Shown: positions 44,232-53,771, numbered from the stretch's first letter. The stretch: DNA of 64,000 nt from Brasilonema sp. UFV-L1 (GCF_012912105.1 NZ_QMEA01000053.1:41736-105735); one strand, 5' to 3'. Program-made: numbers and translations. Notes: generated by a model not told the origin, from the sequence alone.

Positions 44232-44867
44232 CTATCGTAGAGCAAGACGTTTCTCCAAGCTTTTGAGCTTAGAATCTATAGAAGACAGAGTTGAAGATGT
44301 AGAGGAGTCTTGAGTTGCTTGCAAGGAACGCTCTGCCTTAAGTTCCACAATCTTGGCTTTGATAGCTTCAGAGATAGCATGCTTGACGGCTACTTGATTG
44401 TTTGGCTGTATTTGTGCAATGCGTTGGTGCAAGCTTTTCAATTGAGATTCGATTTTTTGCATCAGTGGGGCTTCTGGAATGAATACAGGCTCTAGCAACG
44501 CTCGTTTAACTTCTAATTCTGCAATCTTAGCTTTGATACCTTCAAAGACAGCATGATTAACAGCTTTGTGATCATTTAACGGTATTTGTGAAAAGCGTTG
44601 GCGCAAGCTTTTCAACTGAGATTCGATTTTTTGCATCAGTGGGGCTTCTGTTGTAAATACAGGCTCTAGCATTGCGTGCTGTATCTCCAATTCCACAATC
44701 TCCTGGGTTATTGTTTTTAAAAAATCTTTGGCTTTGGAAGTCGATTTATCAGTGGTACCACTAGAAGGTGTCTGAGTTGACGGTTGCACTAAAACTACGC
44801 CTATTGTCGCTAGCCCAGAAACTATGACAGTAGTTAGCATAGAGAACACAAGCCAATTATGTCTCAT
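44232..44867 (-). CDS. Membrane-anchored coiled-coil protein with internal duplication
   Basis: 211 residues. An N-terminal membrane segment or signal (LVFSMLTTVIVSGLATIGVVLV) is followed by a Ser/Thr-rich linker and helical coiled coil. Two ~60-residue units repeat nearly perfectly: EPVFTTEAPLMQKIESQLKS (about residues 68-87) and EPVFIPEAPLMQKIESQLKS (about 125-144), each followed by LRQRFSQI / LHQRIAQI and a VNHAVFEGIKAKI / VKHAISEAIKAKI helix. The DNA is also duplicated. No known domain. It is probably a periplasmic or inner-membrane structural protein. GAGGAATC lies just before the start codon. Confidence 0.7.
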   Translation of the reverse strand: MRHNWLVFSMLTTVIVSGLATIGVVLVQPSTQTPSSGTTDKSTSKAKDFLKTITQEIVELEIQHAMLEPVFTTEAPLMQKIESQLKSLRQRFSQIPLNDHKAVNHAVFEGIKAKIAELEVKRALLEPVFIPEAPLMQKIESQLKSLHQRIAQIQPNNQVAVKHAISEAIKAKIVELKAERSLQATQDSSTSSTLSSIDSKLKSLEKRLALR

Positions 44868-45338
44868 AAGAGATTCCTCCAGAGGTCAAGAAGAAAGGTA
44901 GCTATGCAGAAGGAAAGAATACTTATTCCATTATGGTTTGGCAGTTTTTTAACAACTCTTGTTATTTCCATTTCCGCTGTACTAAACTTAACTCTTGAGA
45001 AGTTTTTGCCTAGGGTTTAGCTTACCTTGTATACTGTTATGTGTGTATTTTGATTTAGCAGATAATACTTAATCTTAAAGACTATTGTAGGCAGTAAAAG
45101 GTTGCGAATATTTACTGAATTCGTAATTCGTAATCTATGTTAATAACGCAAGCTGCTAGTTAGTATCCCTAAACAGTATCTCTAAGATACAAAAACTTGG
45201 TTTTCAAGTATTAGCAGTTACAAAAAACTAAAGTTTTGTACTTAAAAAAGGGCGCTTTTTGAGAACTAGGAACTAGAGTTAATACGAATTACGAATAAAT
45301 GTCATAAAACAAGAATACAGAGGCTGTGAATCTAGAAG
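44868..45338. other. Intergenic stretch
   Basis: No gene or clear repeat seen apart from short AATTCGTAATTCGTAA and GAATACGAATTACGAATAAA words near 45118 and 45285. It separates the coiled-coil gene from the rel terminator. Confidence 0.5.
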
Positions 45339-45373
45339 TTTACACTGACTCGGAGTACTGAGTCAGTGTGAAT
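45339..45373 (-). terminator. Terminator-like hairpin after rel
   Basis: TTTACACTGACTC and GAGTCAGTGTGAA are inverted copies with one mismatch and an eight-base loop. It lies 7 bases beyond the rel stop codon on the minus strand. Confidence 0.7.
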
Positions 45374-45379
45374 AGTTGA

Positions 45380-47659
45380 CTATTCCTCAATTTGACCGAT
45401 ACGACGAATGTTAATAATGTCGCTCAGTTTTTTGATTTGAGTAAATATCTGTTCTAGTTGTGGTCGATCGCGTATCTCTATCCCCAAGTCAATCAATGCT
45501 GGTTGACTATTGGCTGTTTTGACTTGAGCATGACGTACGTTGATTCCGTGGTCACTCAAGCGTGAGAGAATATCCTTTAAGACTCCTACGCGGTCGAGAG
45601 CCTCAATCTGAATATTCACAGGGTAAGTCGCAGGACGAGAGTAGATTTCGCCGACTGAGTTCCAATGGACTGGGACTAGGCGATCGCACTCTACATTCTC
45701 TAAATTCTGACATCCTTGGCGATGAATCGAAATGCCTCTACCTCGCGTCACAACACCAATAATCGGTTCTCCAGGAAGAGGAGTACAGCACTTAGCAAGA
45801 TAATGCACTAACCCTTCTACCCCGACTATCGGTGAGTCAGTGGTGCGTGAGGTTGCTGGAGTCACATCTCGTAAACCTTTGGTTGTTGAGGCTGACTCTT
45901 TCGTAGAAACTGGAGGTGCATCTGTAACAGGTTGTTGCGCCTTGACGACTTCTCGCCAACGGTTAAGCACTAAATTCAATGTCACTTCACCGTAACCCAA
46001 AGCTGCGAGTAAATCTTCTACAGAGTGATAATTACATCGTTCTGCAACTATCTGCATGGGTTGAGACTTAATTAAATTTTCAACACCTGTTCTCCCTAAT
46101 TCTTTTTCCAACAATTCTCGACCACGGGCAATGTTTTCTTCCCGGCGCGATCGCTTGTACCACTGCTTAATCCGATTCTTCGCTGCTGAAGTCCTGACAA
46201 AATTTAACCAGTCCAAACTCGGATGACCGTTCTTTTGCGTCAGAATCTCTACAATATCACCATTTTGCAGTCGTGTTGAAAGTGGTACCATCCGCCCATT
46301 GACCTTTGATCCCGCGCAGTGGTTCCCAACTTCTGTATGAATGCGATAGGCAAAATCTATGGTTGTGGAACCTGGATTTAAAGCAACCAAATCTCCTTTG
46401 GGTGTGAAAACATAAACATCATCTTCAAACAAGTTATCTTTGATGTTTTCCAGATATTCTTGAGCATCCTTTAGGTCACTCTGCCATTCCAGCAATTGCC
46501 GCAACCAGGTAAACTTCTCATCTGATGGCGTCCAGTGGAGACTGTTAGAGCCTCCTGTTTCTTTATACTTCCAGTGAGCTGCAATTCCATACTCGGCAAC
46601 GTGGTGCATTTCCAATGTCCGAATTTGCACTTCTAAAGGACGACCCCACGGACCCATAACCCCAGTATGCAACGATTGGTAGCGGTTCGGTTTAGGCAAG
46701 CCTATGTAATCTTTAAATCTACCAGGTATTGGACGGCAAGCATCATGAACAATTGCTAGAGCACGGTAACATTCCTCATTAGTGTTGACAATAATCCGTA
46801 GTGCTGCCAAATCGTAAATTTCGTGAAACTCTTTGTTTTGTCTGTGCATCTTGAGGTAAATGCTGTAGAGGTGCTTTGGACGTCCACTCAGATCAAGACA
46901 CTTGATCCCCGCTTCCTCTAGTCGAGTCCGTAAAACTTGAGCAACTTTCGTCAATCTCTCTTCTCGCGCCGTCCGTTTTTCAGCTACATACTCTTGGATT
47001 TGCCGGTAAGCCTCTGGTTCTAGGTACTTGAAAGCGAAATCTTCCAATTCCCATTTTATGCTCCAGATTCCCAAGCGATTCGCTAAGGGAGCAAAAATTT
47101 CTCGTGTTTCCAAAGCAATCCGGCGGCGTTTTTCATCGGGAAGGTATTCCAGAGTCCGCATATTGTGCAGACGATCTGCTAACTTTACGACAATAACCCG
47201 AATATCTTGCGCCATTGCCAGAAACATTCTGCGAAAGTTTTCTGCTTGGCTTTCAGTCTTACTTTTGAAATTAATCTTTGAAAGCTTTGTCACACCTTCA
47301 ACCAAGAGGCGTACCTCTTTCCCAAAGCGTTGCTCTATCTCTTCAATGGTGACATCTGTATCTTCCACTACATCATGGAGGAATCCAGCTGCTATCATAT
47401 CAGCACTGCCCCCCAACTCTTTCAATATTCCAGCAACAGCGACAGGATGACAAATATATGGTTCTCCTGACTTACGGTACTGACCCTGGTGCAACTGATA
47501 AGCAAATTCAAATGCTCGACGAATTAAAGCCATATCGTTTTGCCTTCGGTCATCTTCAGCTTCTGCGCTTACTATATATGACCCATTTAGACAAATCTGT
47601 AGCCATTCTGGAAGAGTAAGATCAATATCAATTCTGGAAGTTAGTACAGTGCTGCTCAT
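45380..47659 (-). CDS. rel: RelA/SpoT-family (p)ppGpp synthetase/hydrolase
   Basis: 759 residues from ATG 47659 (MSSTVLTSRIDIDL); upstream ATG 47719 or TTG 47728 would lengthen it by up to 23 residues. HD hydrolase domain: YICHPVAVAGILKELG and AAGFLHDVVEDTDV (His-Asp) with KLADRLHNMRTLEYLP; synthetase: GRPKHLYSIYLKM, RIIVNTNEECYRAL, LPKPNRYQSLHTGVMG; TGS domain: DDVYVFTPKGDLVALNPGST; C-terminal CC/RIS region LAKCCTPLPGEPIIGVVTRGRGISIHRQGC and an ACT domain at the end (DRVGVLKDILSRLSDHGINV). The HD motif is intact, so it should be bifunctional. It controls the stringent response. Confidence 0.95.
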   Translation of the reverse strand: MSSTVLTSRIDIDLTLPEWLQICLNGSYIVSAEAEDDRRQNDMALIRRAFEFAYQLHQGQYRKSGEPYICHPVAVAGILKELGGSADMIAAGFLHDVVEDTDVTIEEIEQRFGKEVRLLVEGVTKLSKINFKSKTESQAENFRRMFLAMAQDIRVIVVKLADRLHNMRTLEYLPDEKRRRIALETREIFAPLANRLGIWSIKWELEDFAFKYLEPEAYRQIQEYVAEKRTAREERLTKVAQVLRTRLEEAGIKCLDLSGRPKHLYSIYLKMHRQNKEFHEIYDLAALRIIVNTNEECYRALAIVHDACRPIPGRFKDYIGLPKPNRYQSLHTGVMGPWGRPLEVQIRTLEMHHVAEYGIAAHWKYKETGGSNSLHWTPSDEKFTWLRQLLEWQSDLKDAQEYLENIKDNLFEDDVYVFTPKGDLVALNPGSTTIDFAYRIHTEVGNHCAGSKVNGRMVPLSTRLQNGDIVEILTQKNGHPSLDWLNFVRTSAAKNRIKQWYKRSRREENIARGRELLEKELGRTGVENLIKSQPMQIVAERCNYHSVEDLLAALGYGEVTLNLVLNRWREVVKAQQPVTDAPPVSTKESASTTKGLRDVTPATSRTTDSPIVGVEGLVHYLAKCCTPLPGEPIIGVVTRGRGISIHRQGCQNLENVECDRLVPVHWNSVGEIYSRPATYPVNIQIEALDRVGVLKDILSRLSDHGINVRHAQVKTANSQPALIDLGIEIRDRPQLEQIFTQIKKLSDIINIRRIGQIEE

Positions 47660-47976
47660 AGGATAGGCGGGGCTAGATGATTGATAGTAAAGTGAGAAAG
47701 TCGATGATGTTAACGGCATTGCCGTCAAAAGAGACTATTACAGGCACTTGCATCCTTTGTGCTTCTGTGCGGAGTGGATTCTCCAAGTCAAAGAGTGCAA
47801 ATATCAGCGTGTAAGCGTCTACCATCAGAAAAGTTGGGAAAATCAATTTATGGCAAATTACGCCCCACATTTCATATGAGGCAGGAAATTCGAAAATAAA
47901 ATTTAAGAAAGTTTAGTCTATCAGAAAAGTTTCTTGACATTATCTTGACTTTAATAGTATCTCAAGAAGAACTTAG
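47660..47976. promoter_or_regulatory. Divergent promoter region of rel and the PatD-like gene
   Basis: The 317-base gap is A+T rich and separates two divergent genes. TTGACA at 47934-47939 followed by TATCTTGACTTTAATAGT contains a plausible -10 (TTTAATAGT) for the plus-strand gene, with a start near 47965. No other structure seen. Confidence 0.35.
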
Positions 47977-48327
47977 ATGTCTCTAACTCGCGATAAATAT
48001 CACGCATTGAAGATATTGCTGAAACAACTGGATTCGGATCTCACCACAACCAAAGTAGATGCATCCGAACTAGGGCAGCGTGTGAGATCCTTGCAACAAT
48101 TTTTTCAGCAACAGATTGTGCCTTTAGTTAATCTCGACACAGACAGCAACGATCAGAGTCGGTTACAGTCAAATCAAACGGAAATGAATAAGCAGCTGCG
48201 CCTATTGGAAATAGATGTCATGTTTTTCCAAGGAGCGCGGCAAGCTTCCACTGCCAAAAGTAGACTTGATGCCATAGGCGATCGCCTGACAACTCTCATC
48301 GAATACTGTAATGTCATATTGCAATAA
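47977..48327 (+). CDS. Small helical protein, PatD-like
   Basis: 116 residues, nearly all helical: MSLTRDKYHALKILLKQLDS, QQFFQQQIVPLVNLDTDSND, LRLLEIDVMFFQGARQASTA and ERLTTLIEYCNVILQ-like end. Length, the MSL-x-x-x-KY start and the helical pattern resemble the heterocyst frequency control protein PatD of heterocystous cyanobacteria, which interacts with the cell-division machinery to limit heterocyst number. I recognise it from memory only, so this is a probable assignment. If right, it supports a heterocyst-forming host. It lies divergent to rel and has a GAAGAAC region instead of a clean Shine-Dalgarno. Confidence 0.55.
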   Translation: MSLTRDKYHALKILLKQLDSDLTTTKVDASELGQRVRSLQQFFQQQIVPLVNLDTDSNDQSRLQSNQTEMNKQLRLLEIDVMFFQGARQASTAKSRLDAIGDRLTTLIEYCNVILQ

Positions 48328-48480
48328 AAAGTACCAGAAGAGCAAGCGGTAACGCATGAAAAAATGACAAATAAAAATTTAAAATGAAAATTGAAAAAAA
48401 TTGAAGTTTTTTTGAAACTCTTTTCCTTGAAGTTTCTCTAAAATCTGTAGTCATTTTTACAAACTTTTTGTCACAAGTTG

Positions 48481-48642
48481 TTGTCAAAGGAAGCTCCAAA
48501 AAAATACATCAAAGCGCCTCATGAAAAGGAAGAACCGACTACACCCACAGTGAAACCACCAAGACGCTTTGATTTATCTAAGCTTAAGTGCCAAAGCTGC
48601 CGAAAGTCAAGAATTCTTGAAATTCAAACTTTTGACCTTTGA
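48481..48642 (+). other. Possible small protein or gene tail, 53 codons
   Basis: From TTG 48481 a frame reads LLSKEAPKKYIKAPHEKEEP, then TTPTVKPPRRFDLSKLKCQS and on to a TGA at 48640. The Lys/Pro/Glu-rich composition and a C-x-x-C pair (CQSC) look protein-like. There is no ATG and no Shine-Dalgarno, and the next upstream in-frame stop is ~30 bases earlier, so it could be a small TTG-started protein or the tail of a deleted gene. I recognise no family. Confidence 0.25.
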
Positions 48643-48829
48643 AAGCAGTCAAAAGCCAAGAGCGTTCCCCCTGCCTACACCAGAATGGCGAGTGGCAAAA
48701 CGGCGGATGACTTGGGGGTTCAACCCCTCACTGATTGCATTCTGACTGCTGTATTACCGGATTCTGAATTCTTCTTTTGACTGATAAAAAACTTAAAACT
48801 GACCAATCAGAATTCAGTATAAATTCTTG

Positions 48830-48935
48830 CTATAGCAATCCGGAATCATTTGTTAGAAAATACGAGTCTTAAAAACCCGGTATCTCCCAGATACCGGGTT
48901 TCTTTATCTCACAAATCCTGCGCGGATTGCTATAG
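48830..48935. mobile_element. MITE-like element with 13-base terminal inverted repeats
   Basis: CTATAGCAATCCG (48830-48842) and CGGATTGCTATAG (48923-48935) are exact inverted copies. Between them lies an inner hairpin AAACCCGGTATCT / AGATACCGGGTTT (48873-48901), a variant of the dispersed AAACCCGG family. The nested symmetrical structure of 106 bases with no coding content fits a miniature inverted-repeat element. Confidence 0.65.
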
Positions 48936-49256
48936 CTAAGTGGAGAATTCAAATGACAAACATATTGACTCGTAGATTTTTGGAGCGATAGTCTTTCTCA
49001 TTTCTATATTCTCTATATTCTTTTCAAAAAATACCCAGAAAAAATATGTGTAAAAATGCACTAAAATTTAGCACTGTTAAACTCTTATAGGGTTTGTGCT
49101 ATAAAGACAAGGGTAATTGACATAAGCTTAATATGAAGCTCATACTTAGAGAAAAATAGTATTAAGCAATAACCCTGAGATATGTTATGTGATAGAGTAT
49201 CCTAATTTTAAAACTTAGAAGCTGATAGCAAAAGAGCTGATGGCTGATAGCTAATT

Positions 49257-50936
49257 ATGAGTGAAACCTTATTTTGTATTGAAAATTTGCGAGTCGCTTA
49301 CCCTCGTCGTAGTGATGAAGAAGTTCAGTGGGCGGTAGATGGTGTCTGTTTCACCTTGCAACCAGGAGAAAGAATGGGATTGGTTGGAGAGTCAGGCTGT
49401 GGTAAGTCAACTTTAGGACGAGCTGCAATGCGGTTACTACCGCCCTCAACACAAATTGGGGGACGAGTGATGTTTCAAGGGCGTTCGGTGTTTGATATGA
49501 CGCCTGAACAGTTGCGTAAATTCCGGGGAGAAGCAGTCGCGCTGATATTCCAAGATCCGATGACGCGCCTCGATCCGCTGATGACTATCGGCAATCACTG
49601 TTTAGAAACATTGAAGGCTCACTCTTCTCAATTATCGAGCAAACAAGCCAAGGAAAGAGCAATTGCGACTTTGGAAAAAGTTAAAATTCCTGCTAGTCGT
49701 TGGAGTCAGTATCCTCACGAGTTTAGCGGTGGAATGCGTCAGAGAGTGGCGATCGCCCTGGCTTTACTTCTTAACCCCAAGTTAATAGTTGCTGACGAAC
49801 CCACCACAAGTTTGGATGTCACAGTCTCCGCGCAGATTTTGCAAGAACTCACACGGCTGTGCGCCCAAGAAAACATGGCGCTGTTATTAATCTCCCACGA
49901 TTTGGCTCTTGTTGCCGAGTATTGCGATCGCATTGGCGTCATGTACAACGGCAAAATGGTTGAGACGGGTTCTTCTCAATCTGTGTTCCAAAACCCCCAA
50001 CACGAATATACTCAGTCTCTCCTAAAAGCAGCTTTGCATATTCAAACAGTGGATGGGAATGGAGTTGGGGGAGAAAATACTCCTTTCTCATCTCCCTCAA
50101 TGCCTGTTTCCCCGTCACAAGCAAAATCTCCTATTTTACGTGTCTTAGAATTACAACAGCATTACACCTTAGAACCCAACTTTATAGAGCGATTGTTAAA
50201 ACGGCAAAATCAGACTATTAAAGCGGTGGATGGAATCAATCTAGAACTTTATCCAGGAGAAATTCTGGGGTTAGTTGGAGAGTCGGGTTGTGGAAAGAGC
50301 ACACTATCACGGACAATTTTGCAACTGATTCGTCCGAGTGCAGGTACAGTCGAGTTTCTAGGACAGGATTTAACAAAGTTATCGCGTCAACAAGTCCGTG
50401 CTTCTAGACGACAAATGCAAATGGTGTTTCAAGATCCTCATGCTTGCTTAAATCCAGCGATGACGGTCGGAGAAAGTATAGCAGACCCCTTGCTGATTCA
50501 CAAGCTAGCCGATGCAGCGAAGGCAAAACAAGAGGTGCTATCGATGCTGGAAAAAGTAGGGTTAAAGCCACCACAAATGTATTATCAGCGTTATCCATCA
50601 GATTTATCTGGGGGACAACAGCAAAGAGTGGCGATCGCTCGTGCTTTGATTACTCGTCCTAAACTACTCATCTGTGATGAACCAGTGAGTATGTTAGATG
50701 CTAGCGTGCAATCGCAAGTTTTAGATTTGATGCTGGAGTTGAAAGAGGAATTTGAGTTAACGTATTTGTTTATCACTCATGACTTGTGGTTAGCGCGGTT
50801 TTTGTGTGATCGGATTGCTGTCATGAATAGTGGGAAAATAGTAGAAATTGGTCCTACTAAGCAGATTTTTGCGAATCCGCAACATCCTTATACAAAAACA
50901 TTACTTGCAGCAGCCCCTCTATTAGCGCGAGCATAA
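49257..50936 (+). CDS. Dipeptide/oligopeptide ABC transporter double ATPase (DppD-DppF fusion type)
   Basis: 559 residues with two complete ABC ATPase domains. Domain 1: Walker [21 protein letters not shown] (~42-61), signature [12 protein letters not shown], Walker [15 protein letters not shown]-loop [20 protein letters not shown]. Domain 2: Walker [21 protein letters not shown] (~337-356), signature [15 protein letters not shown], Walker [16 protein letters not shown]-loop [20 protein letters not shown]. The low-complexity linker (~270-300, [16 protein letters not shown]) joins the halves. It powers uptake of peptides or a similar substrate, as in YejF. No permease or binding-protein gene is in the window, so it is an orphan component. 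Confidence 0.95.
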   Translation: MSETLFCIENLRVAYPRRSDEEVQWAVDGVCFTLQPGERMGLVGESGCGKSTLGRAAMRLLPPSTQIGGRVMFQGRSVFDMTPEQLRKFRGEAVALIFQDPMTRLDPLMTIGNHCLETLKAHSSQLSSKQAKERAIATLEKVKIPASRWSQYPHEFSGGMRQRVAIALALLLNPKLIVADEPTTSLDVTVSAQILQELTRLCAQENMALLLISHDLALVAEYCDRIGVMYNGKMVETGSSQSVFQNPQHEYTQSLLKAALHIQTVDGNGVGGENTPFSSPSMPVSPSQAKSPILRVLELQQHYTLEPNFIERLLKRQNQTIKAVDGINLELYPGEILGLVGESGCGKSTLSRTILQLIRPSAGTVEFLGQDLTKLSRQQVRASRRQMQMVFQDPHACLNPAMTVGESIADPLLIHKLADAAKAKQEVLSMLEKVGLKPPQMYYQRYPSDLSGGQQQRVAIARALITRPKLLICDEPVSMLDASVQSQVLDLMLELKEEFELTYLFITHDLWLARFLCDRIAVMNSGKIVEIGPTKQIFANPQHPYTKTLLAAAPLLARA

Positions 50937-51133
50937 CTGAGGGTTTGCCCAACCCTGCCTCCTTCTTGAAGGTCTTTAATTGGCAGGCCTTAGAATCCTC
51001 TTCCAATTTCTTATTCTAACTCCTTGGCAAAGCGGCGCAGCTCCTGAATTCTTCTTCAAGTAGATTCTAGTGAACTATTCTCATCTTTGGTCGGTCTAAC
51101 TAATGAACAATGTGAAAAAATTGACTTTTACCT

Positions 51134-51532
51134 ATGAAGATGAGAGCTTTGCTTTTGGTCCCTGGAGCAATCATGATCATGTTTGCGACTTCCCCAGTCA
51201 TTTTCCCCCATGCTGCTGTTGCCGCTCCAGATCAGAGCGCGGACGGTTGGAAAGCTAAATTGAACCTAAACGCCGACCAAAAAGCGAAAATAAAACAAAT
51301 CCACGAGGATACTAAAAAACAAATTGATGCGCTGCTCACCCCAGAGCAACGGACGCAAAAGCAGCAAGCTAGACAACAACGTCAAAAGCCGAACTTGAAT
51401 CTAAACGCTGATCAAAAAGCGAAAATGAAGGAAATTAGGCAAAAGGCTAATAGTCAGATACAAGCGGTTTTAACTCCTGAACAACAGCAACAATGGAAGC
51501 AATTGCGCCAGCAAAGACGCCAAAAGTATTAA
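51134..51532 (+). CDS. Exported Spy/CpxP-like LTXXQ-motif protein
   Basis: 132 residues. Signal peptide: MRALLLVPGAIMIMFATSPVIF with a likely AVA|A cleavage near residue 33. The mature part has two ~35-residue helical repeats, each beginning LNLNADQKAKIKQI / LNLNADQKAKMKEI and ending LLTPEQRTQ / VLTPEQQQQ, the LTxxQ motif of the Spy/CpxP periplasmic chaperone family. The family helps to protect periplasmic proteins under envelope stress. An unusually strong terminator follows 60 bases later. Gene start at ATG 51134. Confidence 0.8.
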   Translation: MKMRALLLVPGAIMIMFATSPVIFPHAAVAAPDQSADGWKAKLNLNADQKAKIKQIHEDTKKQIDALLTPEQRTQKQQARQQRQKPNLNLNADQKAKMKEIRQKANSQIQAVLTPEQQQQWKQLRQQRRQKY

Positions 51533-51591
51533 CAGTAAACGCTTCTCAGTATTATTTTTGAGCAGTCAATCTTTTTAGTTGAATAGCCAAT

Positions 51592-51620
51592 AAAAACTCC
51601 TCGAAGTGCCGAGGAGTTTT
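51592..51620 (+). terminator. Strong rho-independent terminator
   Basis: AAAACTCCTCG and CGAGGAGTTTT are exact inverted copies with a seven-base loop, followed by ACTTTT. It ends the LTXXQ-protein transcript. Confidence 0.85.
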
Positions 51621-51734
51621 ACTTTTGATCACTTTTGCTTTCTCGGTGCTTTTCGTTCGCAATCCAACATTTTATTTCCGATTCCTGAGTTTTCTCATCT
51701 TACTCACTGACTTTTCACGGAATGTGAAAATGAG

Positions 51735-52703
51735 TCAGCACTCATTGTTCTGGACTCTTTTCATTGGTTTTTTCAATTCTAATTTGGGTATTTCTACACT
51801 CGAACCGTGTAACTCAACAAATCTATTAAAAAGCCACATGGTTTCGTGGTTTGAAACTCTATTTTTGTTGACTATATAGCTTACGTTTTTCTTCGCTAGT
51901 TTATGTAAATAAGGCAAATCCTCAATTAAAGTCAAATAAGAAGCAGTGTGTAGTAGAATTTGCATTATTGGTTTTGGCCAATCTAGCTCACTGTAGATAT
52001 CAATAAAGAAATGATGAGTATCCTCTGTTAACGGGTAAGCATTAAACATAACCGTTATTTTTTTCTCTCTATAAACTGGAATACTCAGTTCTACAGTGTA
52101 TGGAGTATGCAATATCAAATCCACTTCAACGATTGGTTGTCTCCAGATTCTTAAAATATTGACTGGAGAGTCTAAGAGCGTTTGGAATGTGATAATTCCA
52201 CCAATCGATGTCGATTGAACATTACTCACTTTAATCACCCTCAAGTTATTGAGACTGAATTTGTGAATAGTTTCTAAATGCTTTAAATTCAAGAGATGGT
52301 AGATTTGGCAGACATAGGGAAAGGGTAAAATATATTCCTGGCTGATGATATGTCGCTTCCTCAGCTCAAAGTTGCTGGCTTTAGCAAGACATAAATAGGA
52401 TTGATTTAGATAACTCTGAATACTCTCTACATCATCAACATCAAAACTTTGCTCTGGTTTTAAGTACAGCCAAGTCAAGAAAAAGAATGAGGCTGTAAAT
52501 ATATGTATGACTTCTATCGCAGATAAATATCCATCAGCAAAAGCAGCTATGCTTCTATCGGTGACACCAAAAAGAAAAGATGGTATCCCAAATAGCCAAA
52601 TCCCGTTTTTGAGCCTTAATATGAAAAGAGCAACATCTATTTGTATGCTACGATGATTTTTCTGCGTTTGAGAACTATCATCTTGAATAAGATTAGCAGA
52701 CAT
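51735..52703 (-). CDS. Hypothetical protein with two membrane segments
   Basis: 322 residues. After a polar N-terminus (MSANLIQDDSSQTQKNHR) come two hydrophobic segments at ~25-55 (GIWLFGIPSFLFGVTDRSIA, less hydrophobic) and ~60-82 (AIEVIHIFTASFFFLTWLYL), then a soluble region of ~235 residues. The latter has alternating strands and helices (VSNVQSTSIGGIITFQTLL, VEVDLILHTPYTVELSIPVY, KITVMFNAYPLTEDTHHFFI). I recognise no family. It is free of frameshifts, with a normal composition for this genome, so it is probably a real, lineage-restricted gene. It is convergent with the LTXXQ-protein gene. Confidence 0.65.
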   Translation of the reverse strand: MSANLIQDDSSQTQKNHRSIQIDVALFILRLKNGIWLFGIPSFLFGVTDRSIAAFADGYLSAIEVIHIFTASFFFLTWLYLKPEQSFDVDDVESIQSYLNQSYLCLAKASNFELRKRHIISQEYILPFPYVCQIYHLLNLKHLETIHKFSLNNLRVIKVSNVQSTSIGGIITFQTLLDSPVNILRIWRQPIVEVDLILHTPYTVELSIPVYREKKITVMFNAYPLTEDTHHFFIDIYSELDWPKPIMQILLHTASYLTLIEDLPYLHKLAKKNVSYIVNKNRVSNHETMWLFNRFVELHGSSVEIPKLELKKPMKRVQNNEC

Positions 52704-52939
52704 AGTAATTCAACAACTGGATATCCACTATATGGAGTGAACAAAATTTGGTCTTACTAACAGCTTATTAATTTCAATATAACTTACCTCATCCTTAAGT
52801 TGCAAATCTTAATACAGATATTTTGTTTCAATTCCATGAAATTGATGACAGTTGAATTCTTGTTTGTGATGACATAACAAAAGCAAAATGATACATCTTT
52901 CTACTTTGGTTTGGAATCAGGGTTGTATTCAAAGCCACG

Positions 52940-53746
52940 TCATGGTTTGATTGCAATGACTCGAATCCGTTTATAATCTGCAAACCAAGTATCGTTTTTG
53001 TATAAAGTTGGACGTAACTGATTCTCTATATCAGCCAAGGTACTTATCTGAACGGTAGTAGGTAATCCATTAAAAAAGCTATTTGCAAACATTTTGATCC
53101 AGTTTTGCATACCCTGTTCTCCATCCTCCAAAGGTGTGAGACGTTCAAAAAGAGTTGCATAAGTTAGCTCAAAACCATGTTTTTCTAGCAAGCTTCCATA
53201 TTCACCAATGCTAGGAAAGTACCAAGGATTTAATGCAACATCAGCCGGATAACCAGATTTTTCTAAGGCGTTGTAAATTGCACTAACAATGGCTTTGACA
53301 TTACCCTTACCACCAAATTCAGCGACAAATCGCCCACCAGGTTTTAGTGCTCTATTTATACCAATCACAACTTCCTCAGCTTCTTTTATCCAATGAAGTA
53401 CAGCATTAGAAAAAATAGCATCAAATTTTTCTGTAAACGGTAATTTTTTGGCGTCTAACACCTCAAAATCTAACTGAGGATAGTTCTTACGAGCTTGTTC
53501 AATCATACTGAGAGCACTATCGATTCCGATAACTTCTGCTCCCAAACTCGCAATTTTATGAGTTAAGTAACCTGTACCGCAACCTAAGTCAAGAATACAT
53601 TCTCCTGGTTTTGGAGATAATAGTTCTACTAAATTAGCAGCAAGTTCAGAGACAAAAGAATGCTTACTATCATAGAGTTCTGCATTCCACTGGTTTTTAA
53701 AATCAGTTGCTGTGTTATCCATGAAAACTTGAGTACTATGCATCAA
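52940..53746 (-). CDS. Class I SAM methyltransferase (trans-aconitate methyltransferase-like)
   Basis: 268 residues; MDNTATDFKNQW at residue 9 is an alternative start. CILDLGCGTGYLTHKIASLG (motif I), GIDSALSMIEQARKNYPQLD (motif II), KFDAIFSNAVLHWIKEAEEVVIGINRALKPGGRFVAEFGGKGN (motifs IV-V) follow the Tam/UbiE-like pattern, with AVLHWI characteristic of the trans-aconitate methyltransferase group. Function could be detoxification of trans-aconitate or methylation of another small acid. It stands 24 bases before the Uma2 gene on the same strand direction, so the two could be read together with the upstream Uma2 gene. Confidence 0.85.
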   Translation of the reverse strand: MMHSTQVFMDNTATDFKNQWNAELYDSKHSFVSELAANLVELLSPKPGECILDLGCGTGYLTHKIASLGAEVIGIDSALSMIEQARKNYPQLDFEVLDAKKLPFTEKFDAIFSNAVLHWIKEAEEVVIGINRALKPGGRFVAEFGGKGNVKAIVSAIYNALEKSGYPADVALNPWYFPSIGEYGSLLEKHGFELTYATLFERLTPLEDGEQGMQNWIKMFANSFFNGLPTTVQISTLADIENQLRPTLYKNDTWFADYKRIRVIAIKP

Positions 53747-53771
53747 TTTGGAAAGATTTCTTTGGAAAGGC

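Larger units (their letters stand above)
48328..49256. other. Long gap with a MITE-like repeat and a small open frame
   Basis: Holds the 53-codon frame at 48481-48642 and the inverted-repeat element at 48830-48935. The remainder is A+T rich with no gene seen; the promoter of the ABC transporter gene lies near its end. Confidence 0.5.

Noticed and set aside
47673..47870. 65-codon minus-strand frame just upstream of rel
   Set aside because: No ribosome site, no homology recognised; it lies in the rel promoter region.
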